The notes below the pieces were generated by a model. It made no database searches. It was not told where the DNA came from and saw only the letters and a program-made list of their open reading frames with translations. 64,000 nucleotides of DNA, from positions 1,424,501 through 1,488,500 of the forward strand of contig NZ_CP126101.1 in the NCBI RefSeq assembly GCF_030123245.1. Direction: 5' to 3'. The position numbers and the translations under genes are program-made. Positions within the stretch are counted from its first letter, which is position 1, and each line of letters opens with the position of its first letter. Positions 28,735 to 37,042 of the stretch are shown in pieces. Source of the stretch: Lysinibacillus pakistanensis. GTDB lineage: Bacteria > Bacillota > Bacilli > Bacillales_A > Planococcaceae.

Positions 28735-29880
28735 TCACCTACCCTGTAATGTAATTGTTATTGAAACTACTGTTATATCATCGCTGTGATCATTGTCGAA
28801 TAAATTGTATTTTTGAGAAAATTTTTGTAAGGCATAGCTATTTTCTTGTGAGGCATAGGAATGGAAAAAATCCATATCGATATTGTGTTGTTTATTTAAT
28901 GTCAATAATCCATCCGTATAAAGTATAATGCGATGCCAGCCAGATAAAGGAATTGTTTTTTTTATGATAGGAATTGTAGGAAATAGACCAAGAATGGGTG
29001 TGTTCGCTTGGAGAAATACTGTCTCTCCGTACTTTCCAAATAAAAAACCAGCTGGATGGGCTGCATTCACATAGTGTAATGTTCCATTTTTTGTATCAAT
29101 TAGTATGTAGATAGCCGTCATTAAAAAACGGTCCATATCTTCATCAGAAAAAAGCTCGTAAATTTGACGATTCAGCTCCCGAATAACTGTTACAGGATCG
29201 ATTAATTTTGTAATCATGCCTTTTAACAGAGATCGAACGGACATGGTAACAAGTGATGCGGCGATGCCATGCCCCATAGCATCATATAAAAGAATAGCCG
29301 TCAAATGTTCATTAATCTTGAACCAACAGTACATGTCACCTCCTAATGTATTGGATGTAACATAAAGCCCATCAATCTGGATGTACTCGAGATTTAATGG
29401 TGGTGATAAAGCGTTTTTTTGAAACTTTTTTGCGACGATTAAGTCTTTTTGAATCATGCTTTCTTGCTGCCTTCGAAGTTTTGCTTCATTTTGATATTTT
29501 GTGGCTACTTGAATTCGAGTTTTAAATTGTGTGAAATCAAATGGCTTTAAAATAAAATCAAATATTCCGGCCTCAAAAACTCTATCAATCGTAATTGTTT
29601 TTTCATAAGTAGTAGCAAGAAGGATTGGGACATCAATCCAGTTTATTAAACGATTAATTTGCTGACATATTTCTTCGCAATTTTTAAGTGTTAATTTTGC
29701 ATCGAGAATAATTAATTCCAGCTCTTCTTTCAAAGAATCTATTAAATAATTCATTGCTGCATCAGGGGAGGTAAAGCAATGAATATCTTTGATGTCTATA
29801 CGATGAAAATATTTTTGTAGACGCAATACATCATTATTTACGCCGCCAATAATTAGTACTGACATACTTCTTACATTCAC
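28735..29880 (-). CDS. Receiver domain plus PP2C-type phosphatase (RsbU/SpoIIE-like)
   Basis: A 381-residue fusion. Residues about 5-125 form a response-regulator receiver with phospho-acceptor Asp in LIILDAKLT and Lys in LKPFDF. The C-terminal PP2C/SpoIIE domain carries the metal-binding motifs GGDMY and LLYDAMGHGIAASL, plus DDITVVSI near the end. It should dephosphorylate the STAS partner when its receiver is phosphorylated. No cognate histidine kinase lies adjacent. The start is likely ATG 29880, though its SD (AAGGCGG) is close; ATG 29865 is possible. Confidence 0.9.
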   Translation of the reverse strand: MNVRSMSVLIIGGVNNDVLRLQKYFHRIDIKDIHCFTSPDAAMNYLIDSLKEELELIILDAKLTLKNCEEICQQINRLINWIDVPILLATTYEKTITIDRVFEAGIFDFILKPFDFTQFKTRIQVATKYQNEAKLRRQQESMIQKDLIVAKKFQKNALSPPLNLEYIQIDGLYVTSNTLGGDMYCWFKINEHLTAILLYDAMGHGIAASLVTMSVRSLLKGMITKLIDPVTVIRELNRQIYELFSDEDMDRFLMTAIYILIDTKNGTLHYVNAAHPAGFLFGKYGETVFLQANTPILGLFPTIPIIKKTIPLSGWHRIILYTDGLLTLNKQHNIDMDFFHSYASQENSYALQKFSQKYNLFDNDHSDDITVVSITITLQGR

Positions 29881-30185
29881 CGCCTTATGTATCTTTTATA
29901 GAAGATTTTTAGGAATTTTAAGTTTCATTATAACTATATTATATACGCCTTATTTACTTGGCTGATGAACAATATAGAAATTCTAATTTGCTATAAATTT
30001 ACCAATAAATATGGCATTATACAAGACTATTGTGATATAAAATACGGAAATATTATTTCTTATTTAAATTCTATAAAACAGATTATGAAAATCTTTGTTG
30101 TAAAGCTTTCGTTCATATGTAAAAGGAATCTTAAATGAGGGCTCTTTATATCTATAAAAAAGATAAATATCTTCGAAAAAAACAA
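29881..30185. other. AT-rich divergent promoter region
   Basis: A 300-base AT-rich spacer between the divergent phosphatase gene and glnA. It contains several TATAAT-like words on the minus strand (for example around 29930-29945). No gene or strong hairpin is seen. Confidence 0.45.
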
Positions 30186-30276
30186 TGTAATAAAAGTTTA
30201 CATGTGTATTGCTTTTTTTTCTTTTATAATGTAATTTAAAAGCAGTTATTAATAATGAATGTTAATTAAAATTACA
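30186..30276 (+). promoter_or_regulatory. Two GlnR/TnrA boxes upstream of glnA
   Basis: Two exact matches to TGTNA-N7-TNACA: TGTAATAAAAGTTTACA at 30186-30202 and TGTTAATTAAAATTACA at 30260-30276. A TATAAT lies between them at 30225-30230. A site on each side of the -10 region suits repression by GlnR when nitrogen is plentiful. Confidence 0.8.
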
Positions 30277-30291
30277 TTGGAGTGGTGGGAA

Positions 30292-31626
30292 ATGAAACAT
30301 TATACGAAAGAAGATATTATACGCCAAGTGGAAGTAGAAAATGTGAAATTTATTCGCCTACAATTTACAGATATATTAGGAACAATTAAAAATGTTGAAA
30401 TTCCTGTAAGTCAATTAGAAAAAGCATTGGACAATAAAGTGATGTTCGATGGTTCATCCATTGAGGGCTTTGTACGTATCGAAGAATCAGATATGTATTT
30501 ACGTCCAGATTTTAATACCTTTGTCATTTTTCCTTGGACAGCTGAAAAGGGCAGGGTAGCGCGCTTTATTTGTGATATCACAAGACCTGATGGTACACCG
30601 TTTGAAGGTGATCCACGTTCTAACCTAAAGAGAGTATTAAAAGAGATGGAGGAGCTTGGTTTTACTTCATTTAATTTAGGACCAGAGCCTGAGTTTTTCT
30701 TATTTAAGCTTGATGAAAAAGGGCATCCAACACTCGAATTAAATGATAGTGGCGGCTATTTTGACTTAGCACCAACAGATCTAGGTGAAAATTGTCGTCG
30801 TGATATTGTATTAGAGCTAGAAGGAATGGGCTTCGAGATTGAAGCATCACATCATGAGGTGGCGCCTGGACAGCATGAAATTGACTTTAAGTATGCTAAT
30901 GCAATTGAAGCATGTGATAATATTCAAACATTTAAACTTGTTGTAAAAACTATTGCAGCACAGCATGGTTTACACGCAACCTTTATGCCAAAGCCATTAT
31001 ATGGTGTTAACGGCTCTGGAATGCATTTCAATCTATCTTTATTTGAGGGAAGTAAAAATGCCTTTTATGACGAAAATGCAGAACTGCAATTAAGCCAAAC
31101 AGCACGTAGCTTTATGGCTGGCATTATTAAGCACGTCCATGGCTTTACTGCAGTCACAAATCCGCTAGTTAATTCCTACAAACGTTTAGTGCCTGGTTAT
31201 GAGGCTCCTTGTTATATAGCATGGTCTGCTCAAAATCGTTCACCACTCATTCGCATTCCGGCTGCAAGAGGCCTCTCGACACGCATTGAGCTTCGTTCTG
31301 TTGATCCTGCAGCAAACCCATATTTAGCGATGGCCGTTATTTTAGCATCGGGGCTCGATGGGATTCGCAATAATTTAACACCTCCAGACGCTGTTGATCA
31401 AAATATTTATAAAATGTCTCGAAATGAACGTGAATTAAATGGTATTGATAGTTTACCATCATCATTGGAATTTGCTCTAATTGAATTAGAAATGGATCAT
31501 ATTGTACGTGAGGCACTTGGAGACCATATTTTAGAAAAATTCACAACTGCTAAAGAACTAGAATGGAATAAATATCGTACACGTGTCCATAACTGGGAAC
31601 ATGAAGAATATTTAAGAATGTACTAA
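30292..31626 (+). CDS. glnA: Glutamine synthetase (type I-alpha)
   Basis: A 444-residue enzyme, the same length as B. subtilis GlnA and similar throughout. The grasp domain holds [21 protein letters not shown] and [17 protein letters not shown], which includes the Arg62-type feedback residue; the catalytic part has [30 protein letters not shown] and NRSPLIRIP. It makes glutamine from glutamate, ammonia and ATP. glnR is not adjacent, unlike B. subtilis, yet the promoter has two GlnR/TnrA boxes. The frame opens at 30259, but GGAGTGGTGGG fits ATG 30292. Confidence 0.96.
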   Translation: MKHYTKEDIIRQVEVENVKFIRLQFTDILGTIKNVEIPVSQLEKALDNKVMFDGSSIEGFVRIEESDMYLRPDFNTFVIFPWTAEKGRVARFICDITRPDGTPFEGDPRSNLKRVLKEMEELGFTSFNLGPEPEFFLFKLDEKGHPTLELNDSGGYFDLAPTDLGENCRRDIVLELEGMGFEIEASHHEVAPGQHEIDFKYANAIEACDNIQTFKLVVKTIAAQHGLHATFMPKPLYGVNGSGMHFNLSLFEGSKNAFYDENAELQLSQTARSFMAGIIKHVHGFTAVTNPLVNSYKRLVPGYEAPCYIAWSAQNRSPLIRIPAARGLSTRIELRSVDPAANPYLAMAVILASGLDGIRNNLTPPDAVDQNIYKMSRNERELNGIDSLPSSLEFALIELEMDHIVREALGDHILEKFTTAKELEWNKYRTRVHNWEHEEYLRMY

Positions 31627-31628
31627 AA

Positions 31629-31664
31629 GGAAGTGTTAGAGCTTTTTCGCTCTAGCACTTCCTT
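31629..31664 (+). terminator. Intrinsic terminator of glnA
   Basis: Perfect 14-bp stem GGAAGTGTTAGAGC / GCTCTAGCACTTCC (31629-31662). Confidence 0.8.
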
Positions 31665-31740
31665 CCGTTTGATTAGTTTTATTATTTTTGTGACAAATCT
31701 TTCCTTTTAATTTAATATAAATAGAGGGGGAGGAAAATAT

Positions 31741-31917
31741 ATGGTGCAAGCGACTCAAGTAGTAACAATCCAAAATAATGATATTGTACGTTTTGAAAAT
31801 GATATTAATAACGCACTTTTAGATTTAAGTGAATATCTGATAATCGATATTAAATATAATACTTTATACATTGGAGAGCAGACTGTTATACATTCAGCTC
31901 TAATTATTTATAAATAA
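31741..31917 (+). CDS. Cse60-like small sporulation protein (putative)
   Basis: A 58-residue protein behind a strong AGAGGGGGAGG ribosome site. The pattern ENDINNALLDL, then IIDIKYN, then HSALIIYK is what I recall of the Cse60 family of small mother-cell sporulation proteins. The match is by pattern only. It is likely co-transcribed with the 68-residue protein that starts 34 bases after its stop. Confidence 0.5.
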   Translation: MVQATQVVTIQNNDIVRFENDINNALLDLSEYLIIDIKYNTLYIGEQTVIHSALIIYK

Positions 31918-31951
31918 TACGTTTCTTAACTAATTGAAAGGAGAATGTCTT

Positions 31952-32158
31952 TTGTCAAAAATTTTTATGCTATCAGTTACTAAAAGAATAGATGAACTTG
32001 AAGAAGTACAAAGTGTAATGGAAAAAATATTTCCCAGGAAATCGGCCTTAAAGGAATTTTTAGAAAAGGAAGGCTATTGCAAAGCAGCGAAAAATCAATA
32101 TATAAAAATCAAAAATGAATCGATATATGAAGCAGCCATTGAAAAAATAAAGCTTTGA
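31952..32158 (+). CDS. Small charged protein of unknown function (68 aa)
   Basis: A 68-residue, Lys/Glu-rich, probably helical protein (SKIFMLSVTKRIDELEEVQSV and onward). TTG 31952 is chosen because AAAGGAGAA at 31937-31945 is well spaced; the frame itself opens at 31934. I recognise no family. It follows the Cse60-like gene in the same direction and ends before a terminator. Confidence 0.55.
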   Translation: MSKIFMLSVTKRIDELEEVQSVMEKIFPRKSALKEFLEKEGYCKAAKNQYIKIKNESIYEAAIEKIKL

Positions 32159-32214
32159 AGCAATGCATAACTAGAAACGAATATTAATAATACCAAAAAA
32201 CTATAAAGAAATAT

Positions 32215-32245
32215 TAAGTCATGTTCATAAGAGCGTGACTTTTTG
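32215..32245 (+). terminator. Intrinsic terminator
   Basis: AAGTCATG (32215-32222) pairs with CGTGACTT (32234-32241), then T5. It closes the pair of small genes. Confidence 0.65.
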
Positions 32246-32501
32246 TTACGATTATTTTACATACTGATACTCATAATTTATTGTTTAGAAATGCTATTAG
32301 GAATCCCCAAATTAAGTGATAACTATTTGTTGATATAGTCTTAAGAATGATCATACCTTATCCTCCAATAACTGGATATCAATAAGAATTTATTTAGTAA
32401 ACATTTCTTTAAAGAGTATGAATGAATCTGTCCAAAGAAAGCATAAAAAAACAGGATTAAATACTGTCGTTTCGTTAATCTATATACAAGGAGTGAGAGC
32501 A

Positions 32502-33365
32502 ATGAGTTGGATTGAGTCGATTCAAAAAGCAATCAATTATATCGAAGTGCATTTATTAGAGGATATTACTATGGAGCAAATTGCACAAGAGGTTCATTCT
32601 TCAGTCTTTCATTTTCAACGGACTTTCTCAATTTTAACGGATATGTCCATTGCAGAGTATATAAGACGTAGAAGATTAACATTGGCTGCGCAAGAGTTAC
32701 TGAATACTGATGAAAAAATAATCGATCTCGCCTACAAATATGGCTATGACTCTCCTGAAGCTTTCACAAAGGCATTTCGCAAGCAACATCATGTAACGCC
32801 TAGTGAAGCTAGAAAGAAGCAAGGTCCATTACAATCATACAATCGCCTGGTCATCCAGGTAAGCCTGAAAGGAGCAGAACCAATGAAGTATAGAATTGAA
32901 GAAAAAGAAGCATTTCAAGTAGTAGGGGTAAAAAGAACTTATAATTGTCAAAGTGGTGAAAATACGAGAGAGATTCCTCAATTTTGGAATGAAATGAACA
33001 GTAAAGACTTTGATAAGCAGTTAATTCAATTAAATAATGGAGAAATTAAGGGTGTACTTGGCGTTTGTGTTCCTGATTCAAACTATGCACAGAATAGCCT
33101 GATCGATTATTGGATTGCCGCTGATCATATAGGAGATGTACCAGATAATTTACTGGCAATGGACATACCAGCATCTAAATGGGTTGTCTTTGAAGTGCAT
33201 GGTCCAATGCCAGATGCCATGCAGAATACTTGGAAACAAATATATTCTGAATGGTTCCCATCTAATCCTTACGAACCGATAGCATCTGCAGAACTTGAAG
33301 TGTATTCTGAACAGGATCCATTTAGTCCTGATTGTTATTCTGAAATTTGGATACCGATTAAGTAA
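32502..33365 (+). CDS. AraC-family regulator with GyrI-like effector domain
   Basis: A 287-residue regulator. The N-terminal AraC double helix-turn-helix (about 1-105) has DITMEQIAQEVHSSVFHFQRTFS and the family signature IIDLAYKYGYDSPEAFTKAFRKQHHVTPSEARK. Residues about 130-287 form a GyrI/Rob-type ligand domain (MKYRIEEKEAFQVVGVKRT, ending in EIWIPIK). Such proteins respond to small hydrophobic drugs or metabolites. CAAGGAGTGAG supports ATG 32502. No obvious target gene lies beside it. Confidence 0.9.
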   Translation: MSWIESIQKAINYIEVHLLEDITMEQIAQEVHSSVFHFQRTFSILTDMSIAEYIRRRRLTLAAQELLNTDEKIIDLAYKYGYDSPEAFTKAFRKQHHVTPSEARKKQGPLQSYNRLVIQVSLKGAEPMKYRIEEKEAFQVVGVKRTYNCQSGENTREIPQFWNEMNSKDFDKQLIQLNNGEIKGVLGVCVPDSNYAQNSLIDYWIAADHIGDVPDNLLAMDIPASKWVVFEVHGPMPDAMQNTWKQIYSEWFPSNPYEPIASAELEVYSEQDPFSPDCYSEIWIPIK

Positions 33366-33369
33366 GAAA

Positions 33370-33400
33370 AAAAGGCCAAGAATGGTGATTCTTGGCCTTA
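33370..33400. terminator. Bidirectional terminator
   Basis: AAGGCCAAGAAT and ATTCTTGGCCTT form a 12-bp stem with a GGTG loop between convergent genes. Confidence 0.85.
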
Positions 33401-33405
33401 CGAAT

Positions 33406-33918
33406 TTATTGTATTAAAGCATAAAGACTAGTATCATCCGATGTTTCAGCTTCGGACGATGTTCCTACATAACTGAAATTTAACTTCTCTAATACTTTTA
33501 TAGAATTCTTATTTGCAGACTCAACTTTTGCTTCAATTTTTTTTATGTTCAAAGTCGTAAAGGCATAATGAATTAAAGCTGTAATACTTTCCTGCGCAAA
33601 ACCCTTTCCCCAATAAGCTTTCGCAAGCTCATAGCCAATTTCTGCGGTATTGTTCTCCTTATTAAATGAATTAAATCCACAAGAGCCTATAATCTTAAGG
33701 GATGTTTTTTCAATAATTGAAAAACGAATGGCTTTTTGTTCTTTCGCTAATTCATCAAGTAGGGTAATCATCTCTTGTGCCTGTTTAACATCCGTTAAAT
33801 TAATAATATTCATATATTTTGTTACGTCTGGATCTGACCAAATTTGAAATAAATTATTGGCATCCTCTAATTTCATTTTTCTTAAAAACAGTCTTTTTGT
33901 GACAATTTGTTCTATCAA
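33406..33918 (-). CDS. GNAT N-acetyltransferase (RimJ/RimL type)
   Basis: A 170-residue acetyltransferase of the RimJ/RimL group: TKRLFLRKMKLEDANNLFQIWSDPDVTKYMN at the start, AEIGYELAKAYWGKGFAQESITALIHYAF as the acetyl-CoA loop, and KIEAKVESANKNSIKVLEKLNF. Members acetylate protein N-termini or antibiotics and metabolites; the substrate here is unknown. The frame extends to ATG 33942, but GGAGGT is ideally spaced for TTG 33918, which also starts where family homology begins. Confidence 0.85.
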   Translation of the reverse strand: MIEQIVTKRLFLRKMKLEDANNLFQIWSDPDVTKYMNIINLTDVKQAQEMITLLDELAKEQKAIRFSIIEKTSLKIIGSCGFNSFNKENNTAEIGYELAKAYWGKGFAQESITALIHYAFTTLNIKKIEAKVESANKNSIKVLEKLNFSYVGTSSEAETSDDTSLYALIQ

Positions 33919-34080
33919 TACTTTTACCTCCAAGTTTTTCATTTTGTTTGGATGAAAAATATTGCTATCTGCGCATAATTCAGTCCCTTCAAATGTTTTA
34001 TACTAGACGCATTTTCAGTAGTAAACAACAGTTCTACTATTTACAATATACATTATAATAATAAGATTGGGGCAAAGGAA

Positions 34081-34720
34081 ATGATAAAGGTAAAAGTAGA
34101 TGATTTTTGGGTGATAAGAGAGACTATTAAAGTGGCACCGACATTCGTCTACAGTGTACTTGAACAGATAATAGAAGGTAACATTTATTCTGACAATGCA
34201 AACTATCATTCAATACTAATTCAGACATAATCGGGAAATGGCGATTCCTCTGATCAATTGTAAGTAAAATTGTACCGCTGCTACAAGAATCGCATGAACA
34301 CAACAAACGCTTCACATTAATTTTGCTTTGATAAGAATGTTTATAATGTGAGGGAGAAACGTCATTCAATAGATTTTGAATGCTCTAAGATTAATCAGCA
34401 ATATATTGATCATAGTATAGAATTTACTAATCAATACTATCAAGAAAATTAGGATATAACTTGTAATTTTCTTGAAAATGGTTTTGGCTTTTGTCTTCAG
34501 CATGAAGGTAAAATGATTAGTGAAGCGGTTTCCGTTTTTAAATCAATGCGATATGCAGAGGTGGATATATTGTAACTGACCCGAATTATCGAGGAGAAGG
34601 GTTAGCAAACTTGATTGAATATGAAGCCTTGCTGGAATGGTGATATTGATAACCATACCCGTATCATTTAGTCACTAAGCTGGCATTACAAATCCAAGAA
34701 AATACACAGTTTATACTAAA
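34081..34720 (+). pseudogene. Decayed GNAT acetyltransferase
   Basis: Pieces of a GNAT_acetyltran-type protein can be read in several frames. 34081-34230 gives an N-terminal part with TFVYSVLEQIIEGNIY. Around 34285 comes VPLLQESHEHNKRF, and about 34345-34620 gives INQQYIDHSIEFTNQYY, GFGFCLQHEGKMISEA and VTDPNYRGEGLANLIE. At least two frameshifts and two in-frame stops break it. The order and motifs fit one ancestral gene of about 210-250 codons. Confidence 0.7.
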
Positions 34721-34737
34721 TTATAACTGGTTGAAAA

Positions 34738-34767
34738 AGCTCACAGTGTAGAAATACAATGTGAGCT
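34738..34767 (+). repeat. 30-bp direct repeat, left copy (terminator-like hairpin)
   Basis: AGCTCACA and TGTGAGCT form an 8-bp stem around a 14-base loop. The same 30 bases recur exactly at 35329-35358. It lies just after the decayed acetyltransferase. Confidence 0.9.
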
Positions 34768-34825
34768 CATAGTGTTGAAAAACTAAATGGACAAGGGACT
34801 CTTTATGAATATTTAGCCAAAATGA

Positions 34826-35003
34826 AGGTGATTTCCGTTCCAGGCTACTCGCTTTGTTGCTGACGCTTCGCTTTCGCACAGAGCAAAGCTTCCTGTGGGC
34901 GAGCGACGAGCCGCTTCCTGCGCTGACGCTCCGTGCAGGGTCTCGTCTGTCTCGCTATCCCACGGGAGTCGAGTAGCCTTGCACTCCAATCAACAATAGT
35001 GGA
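34826..35003. repeat. Palindromic MITE-like intergenic element
   Basis: A GC-richer block of about 175 bp in an AT-rich surround. It starts ATTTCCGTTCCAGGCTACTCG and ends with TTGCACTCCAATCAAC. GGCTACTCG (34843-34851) and CGAGTAGCC (34970-34978) are perfect complements, with further pairing inside (CCTGTGGG / CCCACGGG). I recall similar elements between genes in many Bacillaceae. There is no transposase; the frames in it are not genes. Confidence 0.75.
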
Positions 35004-35328
35004 GAACTTTAAATATTCTCTTCCTTCAAAAATCATTAAATGGATAGAATAGTGATAAATTCTATAGCTGTCAACCTACATTTTGTGCATAAAACTACTT
35101 TGTAACGATACATAAAGCCACTTATTGCTAACACTGCTTTTGTATAGGGAAATGTTACCTAAACTCCATTTTTAGCAATATAGTGATGGCTAAGATTTCA
35201 ATTTATCACTTTACATTTGTGTAAAATACCAGAAGAAAATACGATCAACCCCCTCGTTTTGAAAAAGGGCTATTACTTTTTAATTTGTCACCTTGATTTC
35301 ATTGACATAATAGTATTTCAACAACATG
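35004..35328. other. AT-rich spacer without genes
   Basis: About 325 bases between the MITE-like element and the right 30-bp repeat. I see no credible frame, RNA or strong hairpin. Confidence 0.5.
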
Positions 35329-35358
35329 AGCTCACAGTGTAGAAATACAATGTGAGCT
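35329..35358. repeat. 30-bp direct repeat, right copy (terminator-like hairpin)
   Basis: Identical to 34738-34767. It lies at the 3' end of the phospholipase-like gene on the minus strand and, read either way, could act as its terminator. Confidence 0.9.
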
Positions 35359-35366
35359 TTTTCATG

Positions 35367-35630
35367 TTAAAAGAAGCGATTACGTACCTCGAAAATATTG
35401 TAAAATAATTTAGCATCTCTAGCCATTTTATCATTTGTCTGCATATAAGGCCGTAAGCAGTTTTGAAACAATTCGTCACAATGTTTTGTACGACCGTATC
35501 GAGCATAGCATTCATCATGTTGCTTACAACATGCATCTACAGCATTCGTTGGTGCACCTGGTCCTGAACAACCTGGTCCACAATATTTATAGCCTGGGTA
35601 ACAAAAATCGAGCTTGCGCTGTCTGTTCAT
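35367..35630 (-). CDS. Phospholipase A2-like small protein
   Basis: An 87-residue cysteine-rich protein. The calcium-loop-like YKYCGPGCSGPG (16-25) and the catalytic helix CCKQHDECY (34-42, with the His38-Asp39 pair) match the core of secreted phospholipase A2. Eight cysteines could form disulfides. No signal peptide is visible, which is odd for a disulfide-rich lipase. AAAGGGG supports ATG 35630; a TTG two codons earlier is too close to it. It is unlinked to lipid genes. A role in lipid cleavage is family inference. Confidence 0.8.
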   Translation of the reverse strand: MNRQRKLDFCYPGYKYCGPGCSGPGAPTNAVDACCKQHDECYARYGRTKHCDELFQNCLRPYMQTNDKMARDAKLFYNIFEVRNRFF

Positions 35631-35893
35631 CGTCAAACCCCTTTCTAAAAGAAATAGTTATTATAAAATATGAAATTTTGAATTGAAAAAGGGGATTTAA
35701 AACTAGTAAAGGTGAAAAAATGAAGGTAATACCGAAAAATAATTTGTAAGGTTACTGTAAGCTTTAAAAAAAATAGATGTAAGGATGGAAAGCTATGATA
35801 GCAATAGCACAATAAGATTAAGGGGTACAAGCAAATCCTGCTGTCGATTCAATTCGGCTCTAAAAAAGTTTGAAAGATAAGGAGTTTTACTGT

Positions 35894-36943
35894 ATGAATT
35901 CATCTGTTACACAAAAAGAAAGAATAGTTTCCTTAGATATTATTCGAGGATTAGCACTGTTTGGTATTTTATTTATTAATGTGGCTGCCTATCAGTTAAT
36001 TATAGAGGGAGGACCGATGCCTGACTATAGTGGAATAAATGGTCTAATCGATAGACTAATCGATATGTTTATTGAGAAGAAATTCTTTTCAATTTTTTCC
36101 TTCCTGTTTGGTGTAGGCTTTTATATTTTTGCTTCTCGTGCAGAAGCTCGAGGTGATAAACCAAAATGGCGTTTTGCAAGACGTTTATTAGCCTTGCTTT
36201 TAATAGGCATTATTCATATTTTTATTTTCTGGGGTTCGATTCTTGCCATTTATGCCGTAATAGGTTTCTTTTTATTACCTTTTTATAATGCAAAGGTTGC
36301 AACGATTGGTAAATGGCTCTTTGCGTTTATAACTATTCATGTGCTTGGTATTCTGGGACAAATTTTTATGCCGAATAACGGTGCTCTATCAACAGCATTT
36401 AGTCTAGTTGGAAATGATGCAGTGACTATTTTTATTATGTTTTTAACTGGTTTTTTAGTAGCAAAAGCAGGGTGGATTAATCATGTAAGTGACTATTCCA
36501 AACAAATAAAATGGGTACAATTTATAACATTCCCTTTCTTTATAGGAATCTCGATATGTATTTGGTTTGCATCTCAAGGGGATAATGAAAATCTATCATT
36601 ACTAATAGGCTTAGGTGTCATTCCAACCACTTATTTTTATTTAGCTTGTTTGTTTACTATTTTAGAGAACAAAAAAATTGCTAAATTTCTTCAACCCATT
36701 GGCAGAGTTGGACAAATGGCGTTTACCAATTATTTAGCTCAAAGCTTTATTGGACTAGCGATTATATCTTTAATGGGATTAGAGGTTGTTTCACCCTCGG
36801 ATATCGTGCTAATAGCGAGCCTAGTCTTTGTGATTCAAATAATCTTTAGCGTTATTTGGTTTAAATTCTTTAAAATGGGTCCGTTTGAAAAGTTATGGCG
36901 CTTTATGACATACGGAAGAAAGGGCACTACAAATAATAAATAA
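35894..36943 (+). CDS. DUF418 (YeiB-type) membrane protein
   Basis: A 349-residue protein with about nine or ten membrane helices. The family start RIVSLDIIRGLALFGILFINVAAY, the middle FSFLFGVGFYIF and the C-terminal VGQMAFTNYLAQSFIG, then KFFKMGPFEKLWR, mark it as DUF418. The molecular role of the family is not established; relation to acyltransferase-type membrane proteins has been proposed. AAGGAG at 35879 supports ATG 35894. It ends in a terminator shared with rocA. Confidence 0.88.
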   Translation: MNSSVTQKERIVSLDIIRGLALFGILFINVAAYQLIIEGGPMPDYSGINGLIDRLIDMFIEKKFFSIFSFLFGVGFYIFASRAEARGDKPKWRFARRLLALLLIGIIHIFIFWGSILAIYAVIGFFLLPFYNAKVATIGKWLFAFITIHVLGILGQIFMPNNGALSTAFSLVGNDAVTIFIMFLTGFLVAKAGWINHVSDYSKQIKWVQFITFPFFIGISICIWFASQGDNENLSLLIGLGVIPTTYFYLACLFTILENKKIAKFLQPIGRVGQMAFTNYLAQSFIGLAIISLMGLEVVSPSDIVLIASLVFVIQIIFSVIWFKFFKMGPFEKLWRFMTYGRKGTTNNK

Positions 36944-36950
36944 AGCATGT

Positions 36951-36994
36951 AAAAAATCCCTAACAGCTAGTTTTTGAGACTGTTAGGGATTTTA
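36951..36994. terminator. Bidirectional terminator
   Basis: AAATCCCTAACAG and CTGTTAGGGATTT form a 13-bp stem between convergent genes, with A and T runs on both sides. Confidence 0.88.
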
Positions 36995-37042
36995 ATAATT
37001 AAGAGTTTCTTCTATTATATATGCGTTATTCTCTGTAGTTAA

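Noticed and set aside
34845..35036. 63-codon minus-strand frame
   Set aside because: It lies inside the palindromic MITE-like element and has the composition of that element, without a start context.
35870..35893. Earlier start for the DUF418 gene
   Set aside because: The upstream codons contain the ribosome site itself (AAGGAG at 35879); the ATG at 35894 is correctly spaced.
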